From contig NZ_WNKX01000004.1 in assembly GCF_009720745.1 (NCBI RefSeq), positions 1-64,000 on the forward strand: DNA of 64,000 bases, in the 5' to 3' direction. This document shows, in pieces, positions 24,792-33,190 of this stretch. How positions within the stretch are numbered: position 1 is the first letter of the stretch; every line of letters starts with the position of its first letter. The DNA is from Massilia eburnea (GTDB taxonomy: Bacteria; Pseudomonadota; Gammaproteobacteria; Burkholderiales; Burkholderiaceae_D). Position numbers and translations under genes: made by a program. The notes under the pieces were generated by a model that was given only the letters and a program-made list of their open reading frames with translations, ran no database searches and was not told where the DNA came from.

Positions 24792-25544
24792 ATGGATAAC
24801 AAGGTCAATTACCTGCTGCGCCTGGGCGACAACGCCATGGTGCTGAGCCAGCGCCTGTGCGAGTTGTGCGGCAAGGGCCCGGCGCTGGAAGAGGACATGG
24901 CGCTGTCCAATGTGTCGCTGGACCTGCTGGGCCAGACCCGCATGTGGTACACCTTCGCCGCCGAACTGGAAGGCGCGGGCCGCGATGAGGACAAGCTGGC
25001 TTACCTGCGCGATGCGCAGGACTACAAGAATGTGCTGCTGGTCGAACAGCCGAACGGCAACTACGCGCACACGCTGGTGCGCCAGTTCTTCTTCGATGCC
25101 TGGCATTACTTCCTGATCGGCGCGCTGACCAAGTGCAGCGATGCGCGCATCGCGGAAATTGCCGAGAAATCGCTGAAGGAGGTGACCTACCACCTGCGCC
25201 GCAGCGGCGACCTGGTGGTGCGCCTGGGCGATGGCACCGATGTTTCTCACCATTTCACGCAGACTGCTGTTGATGAACTGTGGATGTACACAGGTGAGGT
25301 GTTCAACTACGACGCTGTCGATGAAGCCATGGTTGCGGAAGGCATTGCGCCGCCGGCCGCCATGCTGCGCGAACAGTGGCTGTCGCACGTTTCCGATATC
25401 CTTGGCGAGGCAACGCTGGCCATGCCGCCGGCCGACGCATGGATGCAGAAGGGCGGCAAGCAAGGCCGCCATAGCGAGCACCTGGGCTACCTGCTGGCCG
25501 AGATGCAGTTCCTGCAGCGCGCCTACCCTGGTTCGGAGTGGTGA
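24792..25544 (+). CDS. paaC: Phenylacetyl-CoA epoxidase structural subunit PaaC
   Basis: Protein of 250 residues with a ferritin-like fold related to PaaA but lacking a functional di-iron site. Typical segments are NVSLDLLGQTRMWYTFAAEL and NYAHTLVRQFFFDAWHY. It pairs with PaaA for substrate binding. The stop codon overlaps the next start (TGATG), so paaD is translationally coupled. Confidence 0.96.
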   Translation: MDNKVNYLLRLGDNAMVLSQRLCELCGKGPALEEDMALSNVSLDLLGQTRMWYTFAAELEGAGRDEDKLAYLRDAQDYKNVLLVEQPNGNYAHTLVRQFFFDAWHYFLIGALTKCSDARIAEIAEKSLKEVTYHLRRSGDLVVRLGDGTDVSHHFTQTAVDELWMYTGEVFNYDAVDEAMVAEGIAPPAAMLREQWLSHVSDILGEATLAMPPADAWMQKGGKQGRHSEHLGYLLAEMQFLQRAYPGSEW

Positions 25545-26089
25545 TGGACGCGACGCGTGTCTGGTCCCTGCTGGAACAGGTGTCCGACCCGGAGATCCCG
25601 GTGATTTCAGTGGTGGACCTGGGCATCGTGCGCGATGTGCAGGTGACCGGGCCTTCTTCCTGCGCGGTCACGATCACGCCGACTTATTCCGGCTGCCCGG
25701 CCATGCAGGTGATTGCGGATGCGGTGCAGAGCGCACTGCAGGACGCCGGCATCCAGCAGGTCGATATCATCACCCGTCTGTCGCCGGCATGGACCACCGA
25801 CTGGATGAGCGACTCGGGCAAGGCCAAGCTGAAAGGCTACGGCATTGCCCCTCCGGCCCAGAAAGTGGTCGACATCAGCGGCCTGCGTACGCCGCGTCCG
25901 GCCGCCGCGCCGCTCGATCCGCTCAAGGCCGGCATTGCGCGCGGCGCCGTGCCAGCGCCGAAAGTGATCTGCCCGCACTGCGGCTCCGACCACACGGAAA
26001 TCACCAGCCAGTTCGGTTCCACGCCCTGCAAGGCGCTGTACAAGTGCCTCGACTGCCGCGAGCCTTTTGACTACTTCAAGTGCCACTGA
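25544..26089 (+). CDS. paaD: PaaD, MIP18/SufT-like assembly protein
   Basis: Protein of 181 residues. An N-terminal MIP18/DUF59 domain (VSDPEIPVISVVDLGIVRDV, then SGCPAMQ) is followed by a C-terminal zinc-ribbon-like part with CPHCGS and CLDC. PaaD is needed for a functional epoxidase and is thought to help mature its iron centres. The ATG used here shares a base with the paaC stop. GTG codons just upstream are possible alternatives. Confidence 0.95.
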   Translation: MDATRVWSLLEQVSDPEIPVISVVDLGIVRDVQVTGPSSCAVTITPTYSGCPAMQVIADAVQSALQDAGIQQVDIITRLSPAWTTDWMSDSGKAKLKGYGIAPPAQKVVDISGLRTPRPAAAPLDPLKAGIARGAVPAPKVICPHCGSDHTEITSQFGSTPCKALYKCLDCREPFDYFKCH

Positions 26090-26093
26090 CATC

Positions 26094-27170
26094 ATGAGCA
26101 AATTCTATCCACTGTCCGTCGCCAAGGTGCAGCAGGAAACCCGCGATTGCATCGCCGTCACCTTCGCCGTGCCTGCCGAACTGCAGGAAAGCTTCAAGTA
26201 CCAGCAAGGCCAGCACCTGACCTTGCGCACCAATATCAATAACGAAGACGTGCGCCGTTCGTACTCGATCTGCTCCGCCGTGCAGGACGGCGCCCTGCGC
26301 GTGGCGATCAAGCGCACGCCGGGCGGCATGTTCTCCACCTGGGCCAATGAATCGCTCAAGCCTGGCGCCACCATCGAAGTCATGCCGCCGATGGGCCACT
26401 TCAACGTGCCGCTGGACGCGGGGCAGTGCAAGAACTACCTGGCCTTTGCGGCCGGCAGCGGTATCACGCCTATCCTGTCGATTATCAAGACCACGCTGAT
26501 GACGGAACCGACCAGCCGCTTCACGCTGTTCTACGGTAATCGCGCGTCGTCGTCGGTGATCTTCAAGACGGAGCTGATGGAGCTGAAGGATACTTACCTG
26601 GAGCGCTTGAATATCGTCTATGTGATGTCGCGCGAGCAGCAGGATATTGAGCTGTTCAACGGCCGCATCACCAAGGAAAAGACCGAGCAGTTCCTGCAGC
26701 ACTGGATCGATATCAAGGATTACGACACCGCCTTTATCTGCGGGCCGGAAGACATGATGCTGGGCGTTTCGGCTGCGCTGCAGGAGGCGGGCATGCCGAA
26801 ATCGAACATCAAGATCGAACTGTTCGCCGCCAGCATTCCAAAGCACACGCATAAGCCGCGTCCAGTGGCCGATGCGGCGCCGCACCTGACCGAAGTCACT
26901 GTGATCATGGATGGCAATGCGGCGTCCTTCACCATGGAGAAGGATAAGGAATCGATCCTTGATGCCGGCTTGCGTGCTGGACTGGATATGCGCTACTCCT
27001 GCAAGGGAGGCGTATGCTCTACCTGCCGCTGCAAGATGGTGGAGGGGAAGGTGGATATGGACGTCAACTACGCGCTGGAAGACTACGAGATTGCACGTGG
27101 GTTTGTGTTGAGCTGCCAGGCGTTCCCGGTGACTGATAAAGTGGTTGTCGATTTCGACCAGGCTGAATAA
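26094..27170 (+). CDS. paaE: Phenylacetyl-CoA epoxidase reductase PaaE
   Basis: Protein of 358 residues. A ferredoxin-NADP reductase part (RRSYSICSAVQDGALRVAIK for flavin, FAAGSGITPILSIIK for nucleotide binding) is followed by a C-terminal plant-type [2Fe-2S] ferredoxin with CKGGVCSTCRC and a later cysteine in VLSCQAFP. It passes electrons from NADPH to PaaA. The ATG at 26094 lies five bases after paaD. Confidence 0.96.
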   Translation: MSKFYPLSVAKVQQETRDCIAVTFAVPAELQESFKYQQGQHLTLRTNINNEDVRRSYSICSAVQDGALRVAIKRTPGGMFSTWANESLKPGATIEVMPPMGHFNVPLDAGQCKNYLAFAAGSGITPILSIIKTTLMTEPTSRFTLFYGNRASSSVIFKTELMELKDTYLERLNIVYVMSREQQDIELFNGRITKEKTEQFLQHWIDIKDYDTAFICGPEDMMLGVSAALQEAGMPKSNIKIELFAASIPKHTHKPRPVADAAPHLTEVTVIMDGNAASFTMEKDKESILDAGLRAGLDMRYSCKGGVCSTCRCKMVEGKVDMDVNYALEDYEIARGFVLSCQAFPVTDKVVVDFDQAE

Positions 27171-27175
27171 CCCCA

Positions 27176-27217
27176 AACCCGGTAAACCTGGGTCAGACCC
27201 GGGTTTACAGGGTCTAA
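27176..27217. repeat. Intra-operon palindrome between paaE and paaG
   Basis: TAAACCTGGGTC-AG-ACCCGGGTTTA is a near-perfect hairpin in the only sizeable gap of the paa operon. Its GGTCAGACCC core is shared with the repeats at 53372 and 63894. It may attenuate or stabilise the transcript between the epoxidase genes and the downstream genes. Confidence 0.6.
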
Positions 27218-27234
27218 GAAAAGAGGAGACAAGA

Positions 27235-28026
27235 GTGACCTACGAGAACATCCAGTTTGAAATCGAAGCAGGCGTCGCCAAGCTGACCCTGAACCGTCCC
27301 GATAAGCTGAACAGCTTCACGCAAGCCATGCACCTTGAAGTGCGCGAAGCGCTGCAGCAACTGCGCGCCGACAAATCCGTCCGCGTCCTGGTGCTGACAG
27401 GCGCCGGCCGCGGCTTCTGCGCCGGCCAGGACCTCGGCGACCGCGCCGTCGCCCCGGGCGGCGCCGCAGTGGACCTTGGCGAATCCGTCGAAAAGTTCTA
27501 CGCCCCCCTGGTCCTCGCCCTGCGCGAACTGCCGATGCCCGTCATCTGCGCCGTGAATGGCGTCGCCGCCGGCGCCGGCGCCAACCTGGCCCTGGCCTGC
27601 GACATCGTCCTCGCCGCCAAATCCGCCAGCTTCATCGAGGCTTTCTGCAAACTGGGCCTGATCCCCGACACCGGCGGCACCTGGCATCTGCCGCGCTTGA
27701 TCGGCCACGCGCGCGCCACCGGCCTCGCCATGCTGGGCGAAAAGCTGTCCGCCGAACGCGCCGAGCAATGGGGCCTGATCTGGAAAGCGGTACCGGATGA
27801 AGAACTGATGAACGAAGCCATGGCCATGGCCAAACACTTCGCCGGCGCCCCGACCAAGGGACTGGCTTTCACCAAGCACGCATTGCAGGCAAGCTACGGC
27901 AACACCCTGGCCGACCAGCTCAAACTGGAAGGCGAAATGATGCGCGAGCTTGGCTACAGCCACGACTACCGCGAAGGCGTGGACGCCTTCATCAATAAGC
28001 GCGCTCCAAACTTCAAGGGAGAATAA
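27235..28026 (+). CDS. paaG: Epoxyphenylacetyl-CoA isomerase PaaG
   Basis: Protein of 263 residues of the crotonase family, which rearranges the ring epoxide to the oxepin-CoA. The PaaG type is recognised by LTGAGRGFCAGQDLGDR, VCAVNGVAAGAGANLALACD-like text and FCKLGLIPDTGGTWHLPRL. The catalytic Asp region GLIPDTGG is intact. GTG is the start, with GAGGAG just upstream. It is PaaG and not PaaF, and no second crotonase gene follows. Confidence 0.95.
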   Translation: MTYENIQFEIEAGVAKLTLNRPDKLNSFTQAMHLEVREALQQLRADKSVRVLVLTGAGRGFCAGQDLGDRAVAPGGAAVDLGESVEKFYAPLVLALRELPMPVICAVNGVAAGAGANLALACDIVLAAKSASFIEAFCKLGLIPDTGGTWHLPRLIGHARATGLAMLGEKLSAERAEQWGLIWKAVPDEELMNEAMAMAKHFAGAPTKGLAFTKHALQASYGNTLADQLKLEGEMMRELGYSHDYREGVDAFINKRAPNFKGE

Positions 28027-28028
28027 GC

Positions 28029-29582
28029 ATGGCGGCTCTGGCGCAAGGCAGTGTCGTTGCCGTGATCGGCAGCGGGGCAATGGGTTCCGGCATCGCGCAG
28101 GTGGCGGCAGCGTCCGGCTACACGGTCAAGCTGTTCGACACGCGTGCGGAGGCGGTGGCGAAGGCCATCGCCGATATCGGCAAGGTGTACGGCAAGCTGG
28201 TTGAAAAAGGCAAGATGAGCGCCGCCGATGCGGACAGTGCGCGTGCACGCCTGCACGGCGTTGCCGGCCTGGCCGATGTCGCCGATGCAAAGCTGGTGGT
28301 CGAAGCCATCGTCGAAAACCTGGACGTCAAGCGCGGCCTGTTCTCCGACCTGGAAGGCATCGTCGCCGACGACGCCATCCTGGCCACCAACACTTCCTCG
28401 ATTTCCGTCACCGCCATCGCCGCCAGGCTGCGCAAGCCGCAGCGCCTGGTTGGCATGCACTTCTTCAACCCGGTGCCGCTGATGGCGCTGGTGGAGGTGA
28501 TCAGCGGCCTGGCGACCGACGCCGCCGTCGCGGAAACGGTGTACGACACCTCTATCGCCTGGGCCAAGAACCCAGTGCATGCCAAGTCCACCCCAGGTTT
28601 TATCGTCAACCGCGTGGCGCGCCCGTACTACGCCGAAGGCTGGCGCCTGCTGAACGAGCAGGCCGCCGACCCCGCCACCATCGACGCGGTGATGCGTGAA
28701 GGCGGCGGCTTCCGCATGGGCCCATTCGAGCTGATGGACCTGATCGGCCATGACGTGAATTACTCCGTCACCGAATCCGTATTCCGCGCCTACTACAACG
28801 ACCCGCGCTTCACGCCGTCGGTGCTGCAGCAGGAGATGGTCAACGCCGGCTTCCTGGGCCGCAAATCGGGCCGCGGTTTCTACGACTACGGCGAAGGTGC
28901 CGCGGCGCCGCAGCCGCGTGCCGAAGCGCCGCAACCGACGCCGGAATACATCGGCTACAGTTTTGAGCCGGGCGCACACACGGCCATCGCCACCACCATC
29001 ATCGAGCGCATGAAAGAGCGCGGTATCGCCGTCACCAAGCGTAACTCCGCCGAAGGCCACCGTTCGACTGAAGCGCCGGCATTTCACTGCAACGGCGCCG
29101 CCATCTACCTCACCGACGGCCGCACCGCGACCCAGCGCGCGCGCGACGACAAGCACGACGACATGGTGGTGTACGACCTGGTATTCGATTTTGCCAAGTC
29201 GCCGCGCATCGCCATCGCCTGCTCCGACCAGTGCAGCCCGCGTGCCATGGCATCGGCCATCGGCATGTTCCAGGCGGCCGGCTTCACGGTCACGCGCCTG
29301 GATGACGTGCCTGGCCTGGCCGTGATGCGCACCGTCGCCATGCTGGCCAACGAGGCAGCCGATGCCGTCAACCAGGGCGTTTGCAGCGCGCAGGCCGCCG
29401 ACGTGGCGATGCAGAAGGGCGTCAATTATCCGCGCGGCCCGCTGGCCTGGGCGGATTTGGTCGGTGTGCCGCACATCGTTACCGTGCTGGAAAACCTGGC
29501 AAGCAGCTATGGAGAGGACCGCTATCGCGTGTCGCCCCTGCTGCGCCGCCGCCAACTGAGCGGAGCGAGGATCCATGCATAA
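28029..29582 (+). CDS. paaH: 3-hydroxyacyl-CoA dehydrogenase PaaH
   Basis: Protein of 517 residues that oxidises 3-hydroxyadipyl-CoA with NAD. The Rossmann motif VAVIGSGAMGSGIAQVAAAS starts at residue 10 and the catalytic-site text is GMHFFNPVPLMALVEVI. A second dehydrogenase C-terminal domain (GPLAWADLVGVPHIVTVLEN) gives the longer length usual for PaaH. It overlaps paaI by eight bases. Confidence 0.95.
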   Translation: MAALAQGSVVAVIGSGAMGSGIAQVAAASGYTVKLFDTRAEAVAKAIADIGKVYGKLVEKGKMSAADADSARARLHGVAGLADVADAKLVVEAIVENLDVKRGLFSDLEGIVADDAILATNTSSISVTAIAARLRKPQRLVGMHFFNPVPLMALVEVISGLATDAAVAETVYDTSIAWAKNPVHAKSTPGFIVNRVARPYYAEGWRLLNEQAADPATIDAVMREGGGFRMGPFELMDLIGHDVNYSVTESVFRAYYNDPRFTPSVLQQEMVNAGFLGRKSGRGFYDYGEGAAAPQPRAEAPQPTPEYIGYSFEPGAHTAIATTIIERMKERGIAVTKRNSAEGHRSTEAPAFHCNGAAIYLTDGRTATQRARDDKHDDMVVYDLVFDFAKSPRIAIACSDQCSPRAMASAIGMFQAAGFTVTRLDDVPGLAVMRTVAMLANEAADAVNQGVCSAQAADVAMQKGVNYPRGPLAWADLVGVPHIVTVLENLASSYGEDRYRVSPLLRRRQLSGARIHA

Positions 29583-30021
29583 CCCTAAGACGAATCCACA
29601 GGCCCTGGCAGAAGCCGCCGGCGCGGCCATGTACGCGCGCGACGCCGCCAGCCAGGCCCTGGGTATGAAGTTGGTAGAAATCCGCCCCGGCTATGCGCGC
29701 ATGGCCATGCCGGTGCGGACCGATATGCTGAACGGGCACCAGACTTGCCACGGCGGCTTCATCTTTGCGTTGGCGGATAGTGCTTTCGCATTCGCGTGCA
29801 ACAGCCATAACCACACGACGGTTGGCGCAGGCTGCACGATCGACTACCTCGCCCCTGGGCGGTTGGACGACCTGCTGACGGCGGAAGCGATCGAGCGCAC
29901 GCTGGCCGGCAAGACCGGCATCTACGATGTCAACGTCACCAACCAGGAGGGCAAGATGATCGCCACCTTCCGCGGCAAATCGCACCGCGTGGCCGGAGAG
30001 GTGGTTCCAACCCATAGCTAG
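29575..30021 (+). CDS. paaI: Hydroxyphenylacetyl-CoA thioesterase PaaI
   Basis: Protein of 148 residues with the hotdog fold. The family text is GHQTCHGGFIFALADSAFAF, with the catalytic Asp in ALADSAF. PaaI removes CoA from dead-end ring-hydroxylated products and so frees CoA. The start overlaps the paaH end by eight bases. Confidence 0.94.
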   Translation: MHNPKTNPQALAEAAGAAMYARDAASQALGMKLVEIRPGYARMAMPVRTDMLNGHQTCHGGFIFALADSAFAFACNSHNHTTVGAGCTIDYLAPGRLDDLLTAEAIERTLAGKTGIYDVNVTNQEGKMIATFRGKSHRVAGEVVPTHS

Positions 30022-30039
30022 TTGATGGAGGTAGTACCG

Positions 30040-31350
30040 ATGGTCCAACGCACCCCCGCACCGAACGACCTGGAGCCGATCGAGCGCGCCAGCCGCGATG
30101 AACTGCAAGCGCTGCAGCTTGAGCGCCTGAAGTGGTCGCTGAAGCACGCCTACGAGAACGTCAAGCACTACCGCGACGCCTTTGACGCCAAAGGCGTGCA
30201 CCCGGACGACCTGAAATCGCTGTCCGACCTGGCGAAGTTCCCCTTCACCGACAAGAAGACCCTGCGCGACAACTATCCCTTCGGCCTGTTCGCCGTGCCG
30301 CGCGAGAAAGTCGTGCGCGTGCACGCTTCCAGCGGCACCACCGGCAGGCCGACCGTGGTCGGGTACACGCAGAAGGACGTCGACATGTGGGCCGATATGG
30401 TGGCCCGTTCCATCCGCGCCGCAGGCGGGCGCGCCGGCGACATGGTGCACATCTCGTACGGCTACGGCCTGTTCACCGGCGGCCTGGGTGCGCACTACGG
30501 CGCCGAGCGCCTGGGCTGCACCGTGATCCCGATGTCCGGCGGCCAGACCGAAAAACAGGTGCAGCTGATCCAGGACTTCAAGCCGTCGATCATCATGGTC
30601 ACGCCTTCCTACATGCTGAACATCGTGGAAGAATTCCAGCGGCAAGGACTGGAGTGCGCCGAGTCGTCGCTGAAGGTCGGCATCTTCGGCGCCGAGCCCT
30701 GGACCAACGCCATGCGCGGCGAGATCGAGCAGCGCGCCGGCATCGACGCGGTCGACATCTACGGCCTGTCCGAAGTGATCGGCCCCGGCGTGGCCAGCGA
30801 ATGCATCGAGTCGAAGGACGGTCCGGTCATCTGGGAAGACCATTTCTACCCCGAGATCATCGACCCGGAAACGGGCGAAGTCCTGCCGGACGGCGAAGAG
30901 GGCGAGCTGGTATTCACTTCCCTGAGCAAGGAAGCGATGCCGGTGGTGCGCTACCGCACGCGTGACCTCACGCGCCTGCTGCCGCCGACTTCGCGCTCCA
31001 TGCGCCGCATCGGCAAGATCACCGGCCGCTCGGACGACATGCTGATCATCCGCGGCGTGAACGTGTTCCCGACCCAGATCGAGGAACAGATCTGCAAACT
31101 GCCGAAGCTTGAACCGCAATACCAGCTGGTGGTCAGCCGCGACGGCCACCTGGACAAGCTGGAAGTGCTGGTGGAGCTGCGCGCCGGCATCGCCCGCAGC
31201 GATGCGGGGGACGTGGCGCGCGAGCTGGAGCACCGTATCAAGACCAATGTCGGCGTGAGCACAAAAGTCACGCTGCTGGGACCGGGCGGCATCGAACGCA
31301 CCGCGACCGGCAAGGCCAAACGAGTAATAGACAAACGACCAAAGGAATAA
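30040..31350 (+). CDS. paaK: Phenylacetate-CoA ligase PaaK
   Basis: Protein of 436 residues that activates phenylacetate with ATP and CoA, the entry step of the pathway. AMP-binding motifs are ASSGTTGRPTVVGYT, YGLSEVIGPGVASEC and RTRDLTRLL. The start at 30040 has GGAGG eight bases upstream. In-frame TTG/ATG codons at 30022 and 30025 lie before that site and are less likely. It follows paaI and abuts paaJ with one base between. Confidence 0.96.
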   Translation: MVQRTPAPNDLEPIERASRDELQALQLERLKWSLKHAYENVKHYRDAFDAKGVHPDDLKSLSDLAKFPFTDKKTLRDNYPFGLFAVPREKVVRVHASSGTTGRPTVVGYTQKDVDMWADMVARSIRAAGGRAGDMVHISYGYGLFTGGLGAHYGAERLGCTVIPMSGGQTEKQVQLIQDFKPSIIMVTPSYMLNIVEEFQRQGLECAESSLKVGIFGAEPWTNAMRGEIEQRAGIDAVDIYGLSEVIGPGVASECIESKDGPVIWEDHFYPEIIDPETGEVLPDGEEGELVFTSLSKEAMPVVRYRTRDLTRLLPPTSRSMRRIGKITGRSDDMLIIRGVNVFPTQIEEQICKLPKLEPQYQLVVSRDGHLDKLEVLVELRAGIARSDAGDVARELEHRIKTNVGVSTKVTLLGPGGIERTATGKAKRVIDKRPKE

Positions 31351-31351
31351 C

Positions 31352-32557
31352 ATGACCGAAGCATTCATCTGCGACGCCGTTCGCACCCCATTCGGCCGCT
31401 ACGGCGGCGCACTGGCAGGCGTGCGCGCAGACGACCTGGCGGCGATCCCGATTGCCGCCCTGGTGGCGCGCAATCCTTCCGTGGACTGGAAGCAGGTGGA
31501 CGACGTCTACTACGGCTGCGCCAACGGCGCGGGTGAGGACAACCGCAACGTGGGCCGCATGGCGGGCCTGCTGGCAGGCCTGCCGGTGGAAGTGCCGGGC
31601 ACCACCATCAACCGCCTGTGCGGCTCCTCGCTGGACGCGGTGGGCATGGCGGCGCGCGCCATCAAATCCGGCGAGGCGCAGCTGATCATCGCCGGCGGCG
31701 TGGAGAGCATGACCCGCGCGCCGTTCGTGATGGGCAAGGCCGACAGCGCGTTCTCGCGCAGCGCCAGGATCGAAGACACCACCATCGGCTGGCGCTTCGT
31801 CAATCCGCTGATGAAGCAGCAGTACGGCATCGACTCCATGCCGGAGACCGCAGAAAACGTGGCCGAGCAATGGACCGTGGCGCGCGCCGACCAGGATGCC
31901 TTCGCCATCCGCAGCCAGCAGCGCTGGGCCGCCGCGCACGCGGCAGGTTTCTTCAAAGGCGAGATCGTGCCGGTCACCATCCCTCAGAAGAAAGGTGATC
32001 CCAAGGTCGTCGACACCGACGAGCATCCGCGCCCGGACACTACCATCGAAGCGCTGGCCAAGCTGAAAGGCGTGGTCAAGCCCGATGGCTCGGTCACCGC
32101 CGGCAACGCATCCGGTGTCAACGACGGCGCCTGCGCGCTGCTGCTGGCATCCGGCGCCGCCGTCGACAAATTCGGGCTGAAGCCGCGCGCCAAGGTGCTG
32201 GGCATGGCCACTGCCGGCCTGGCGCCGCGCATCATGGGCTTTGGCCCGTCGCCGGCCAGCAAGAAGCTGCTGGCGCAGCTGGGCATGACCATCGAGCAGA
32301 TGGACGTGATCGAGCTGAACGAAGCCTTTGCCGCACAGGGCCTCGCCGTAACCCGCGACCTGGGCCTGGCCGACGACGACGCCCGCGTGAACCCGAACGG
32401 CGGCGCCATCGCCATCGGCCATCCGCTGGGAGCCTCGGGCGCACGCCTGGTGACCACGGCGCTGAACCAGCTGGAACGTACCGGCGGCCGCTACGCGCTG
32501 TGCACCATGTGCATCGGCGTGGGCCAGGGTATTGCGCTGGTCATTGAGCGAGTCTGA
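31352..32557 (+). CDS. paaJ: 3-oxoadipyl-CoA / 3-oxo-dehydrosuberyl-CoA thiolase PaaJ
   Basis: Protein of 401 residues of the thiolase family. The nucleophilic cysteine is in INRLCGSSLDAVGMAARAI, and the second active-site text is GGAIAIGHPLGASGARLV and CTMCIGVGQG. It releases acetyl-CoA in two steps of the pathway and finally gives succinyl-CoA. It starts one base after paaK and ends two bases before paaY. Confidence 0.95.
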   Translation: MTEAFICDAVRTPFGRYGGALAGVRADDLAAIPIAALVARNPSVDWKQVDDVYYGCANGAGEDNRNVGRMAGLLAGLPVEVPGTTINRLCGSSLDAVGMAARAIKSGEAQLIIAGGVESMTRAPFVMGKADSAFSRSARIEDTTIGWRFVNPLMKQQYGIDSMPETAENVAEQWTVARADQDAFAIRSQQRWAAAHAAGFFKGEIVPVTIPQKKGDPKVVDTDEHPRPDTTIEALAKLKGVVKPDGSVTAGNASGVNDGACALLLASGAAVDKFGLKPRAKVLGMATAGLAPRIMGFGPSPASKKLLAQLGMTIEQMDVIELNEAFAAQGLAVTRDLGLADDDARVNPNGGAIAIGHPLGASGARLVTTALNQLERTGGRYALCTMCIGVGQGIALVIERV

Positions 32558-32559
32558 GC

Positions 32560-33177
32560 ATGCCTTGCTACGAAATCAATGGTGTAAGGCCGGTGGTCCA
32601 TCCCACCGCCTATGTGCACCCGACCGCAGTGCTGGTCGGCGACGTGATTGTCGGCCCGCGCTGCTACGTCGCGCCGCTGGCCTCGCTGCGCGGCGACTTC
32701 GGCCGCCTGATCCTGGAAGAGGGCGCCAATGTGCAGGACACCTGCGTGATGCACGGCTTCCCCGGCGGCGACACGGTGGTTGAACAGGATGGCCATATCG
32801 GCCATGGCGCCGTGCTGCACGGCTGCCGCATCGGCCGCAATGCGCTGGTGGGCATGAACGCGGTGGTGATGGATAACGCCGTGGTGGGCGCCGAGTGCAT
32901 CATCGGCGCCGCGGCCTTCGTCAAGGCCGGCATGGAAATTCCTCCGCGCAGCATGGTGGTTGGGGCGCCGGCCAAGATCCTGCGCCAGGTCAGCGACAGC
33001 GAGATCGCCTGGAAGACCCTGGGCACCGGCCAGTATCACGAGCTTGCCGTGCGTTCCATGCAGACGATGGTGGAGTGCCAGCCCGACACAGAGGCTGCGC
33101 CGGGCCGCCAGCGCATGCAATGGGACACGTCGCTCCCCATGCACCTGCACAAACAAGCATTCGACAATAAACAGTAA
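32560..33177 (+). CDS. paaY: PaaY, hexapeptide-repeat thioesterase
   Basis: Protein of 205 residues with left-handed beta-helix repeats (HPTAYVHPTAVLVGDVIVG, GHIGHGAVLHGCRIGRNALV) and gamma-carbonic-anhydrase-like histidines. PaaY has been shown in other bacteria to hydrolyse CoA esters of by-products such as 2-hydroxycyclohepta-1,4,6-triene-1-formyl-CoA. It lies two bases after paaJ and 13 before paaZ. Confidence 0.92.
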   Translation: MPCYEINGVRPVVHPTAYVHPTAVLVGDVIVGPRCYVAPLASLRGDFGRLILEEGANVQDTCVMHGFPGGDTVVEQDGHIGHGAVLHGCRIGRNALVGMNAVVMDNAVVGAECIIGAAAFVKAGMEIPPRSMVVGAPAKILRQVSDSEIAWKTLGTGQYHELAVRSMQTMVECQPDTEAAPGRQRMQWDTSLPMHLHKQAFDNKQ

Positions 33178-33190
33178 TCGGAGACCCTAA

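Noticed and set aside
27145..27234. Upstream ATG for paaG overlapping the end of paaE
   Set aside because: It would translate through the hairpin. GTG at 27235 has GAGGAG upstream and matches the family start.
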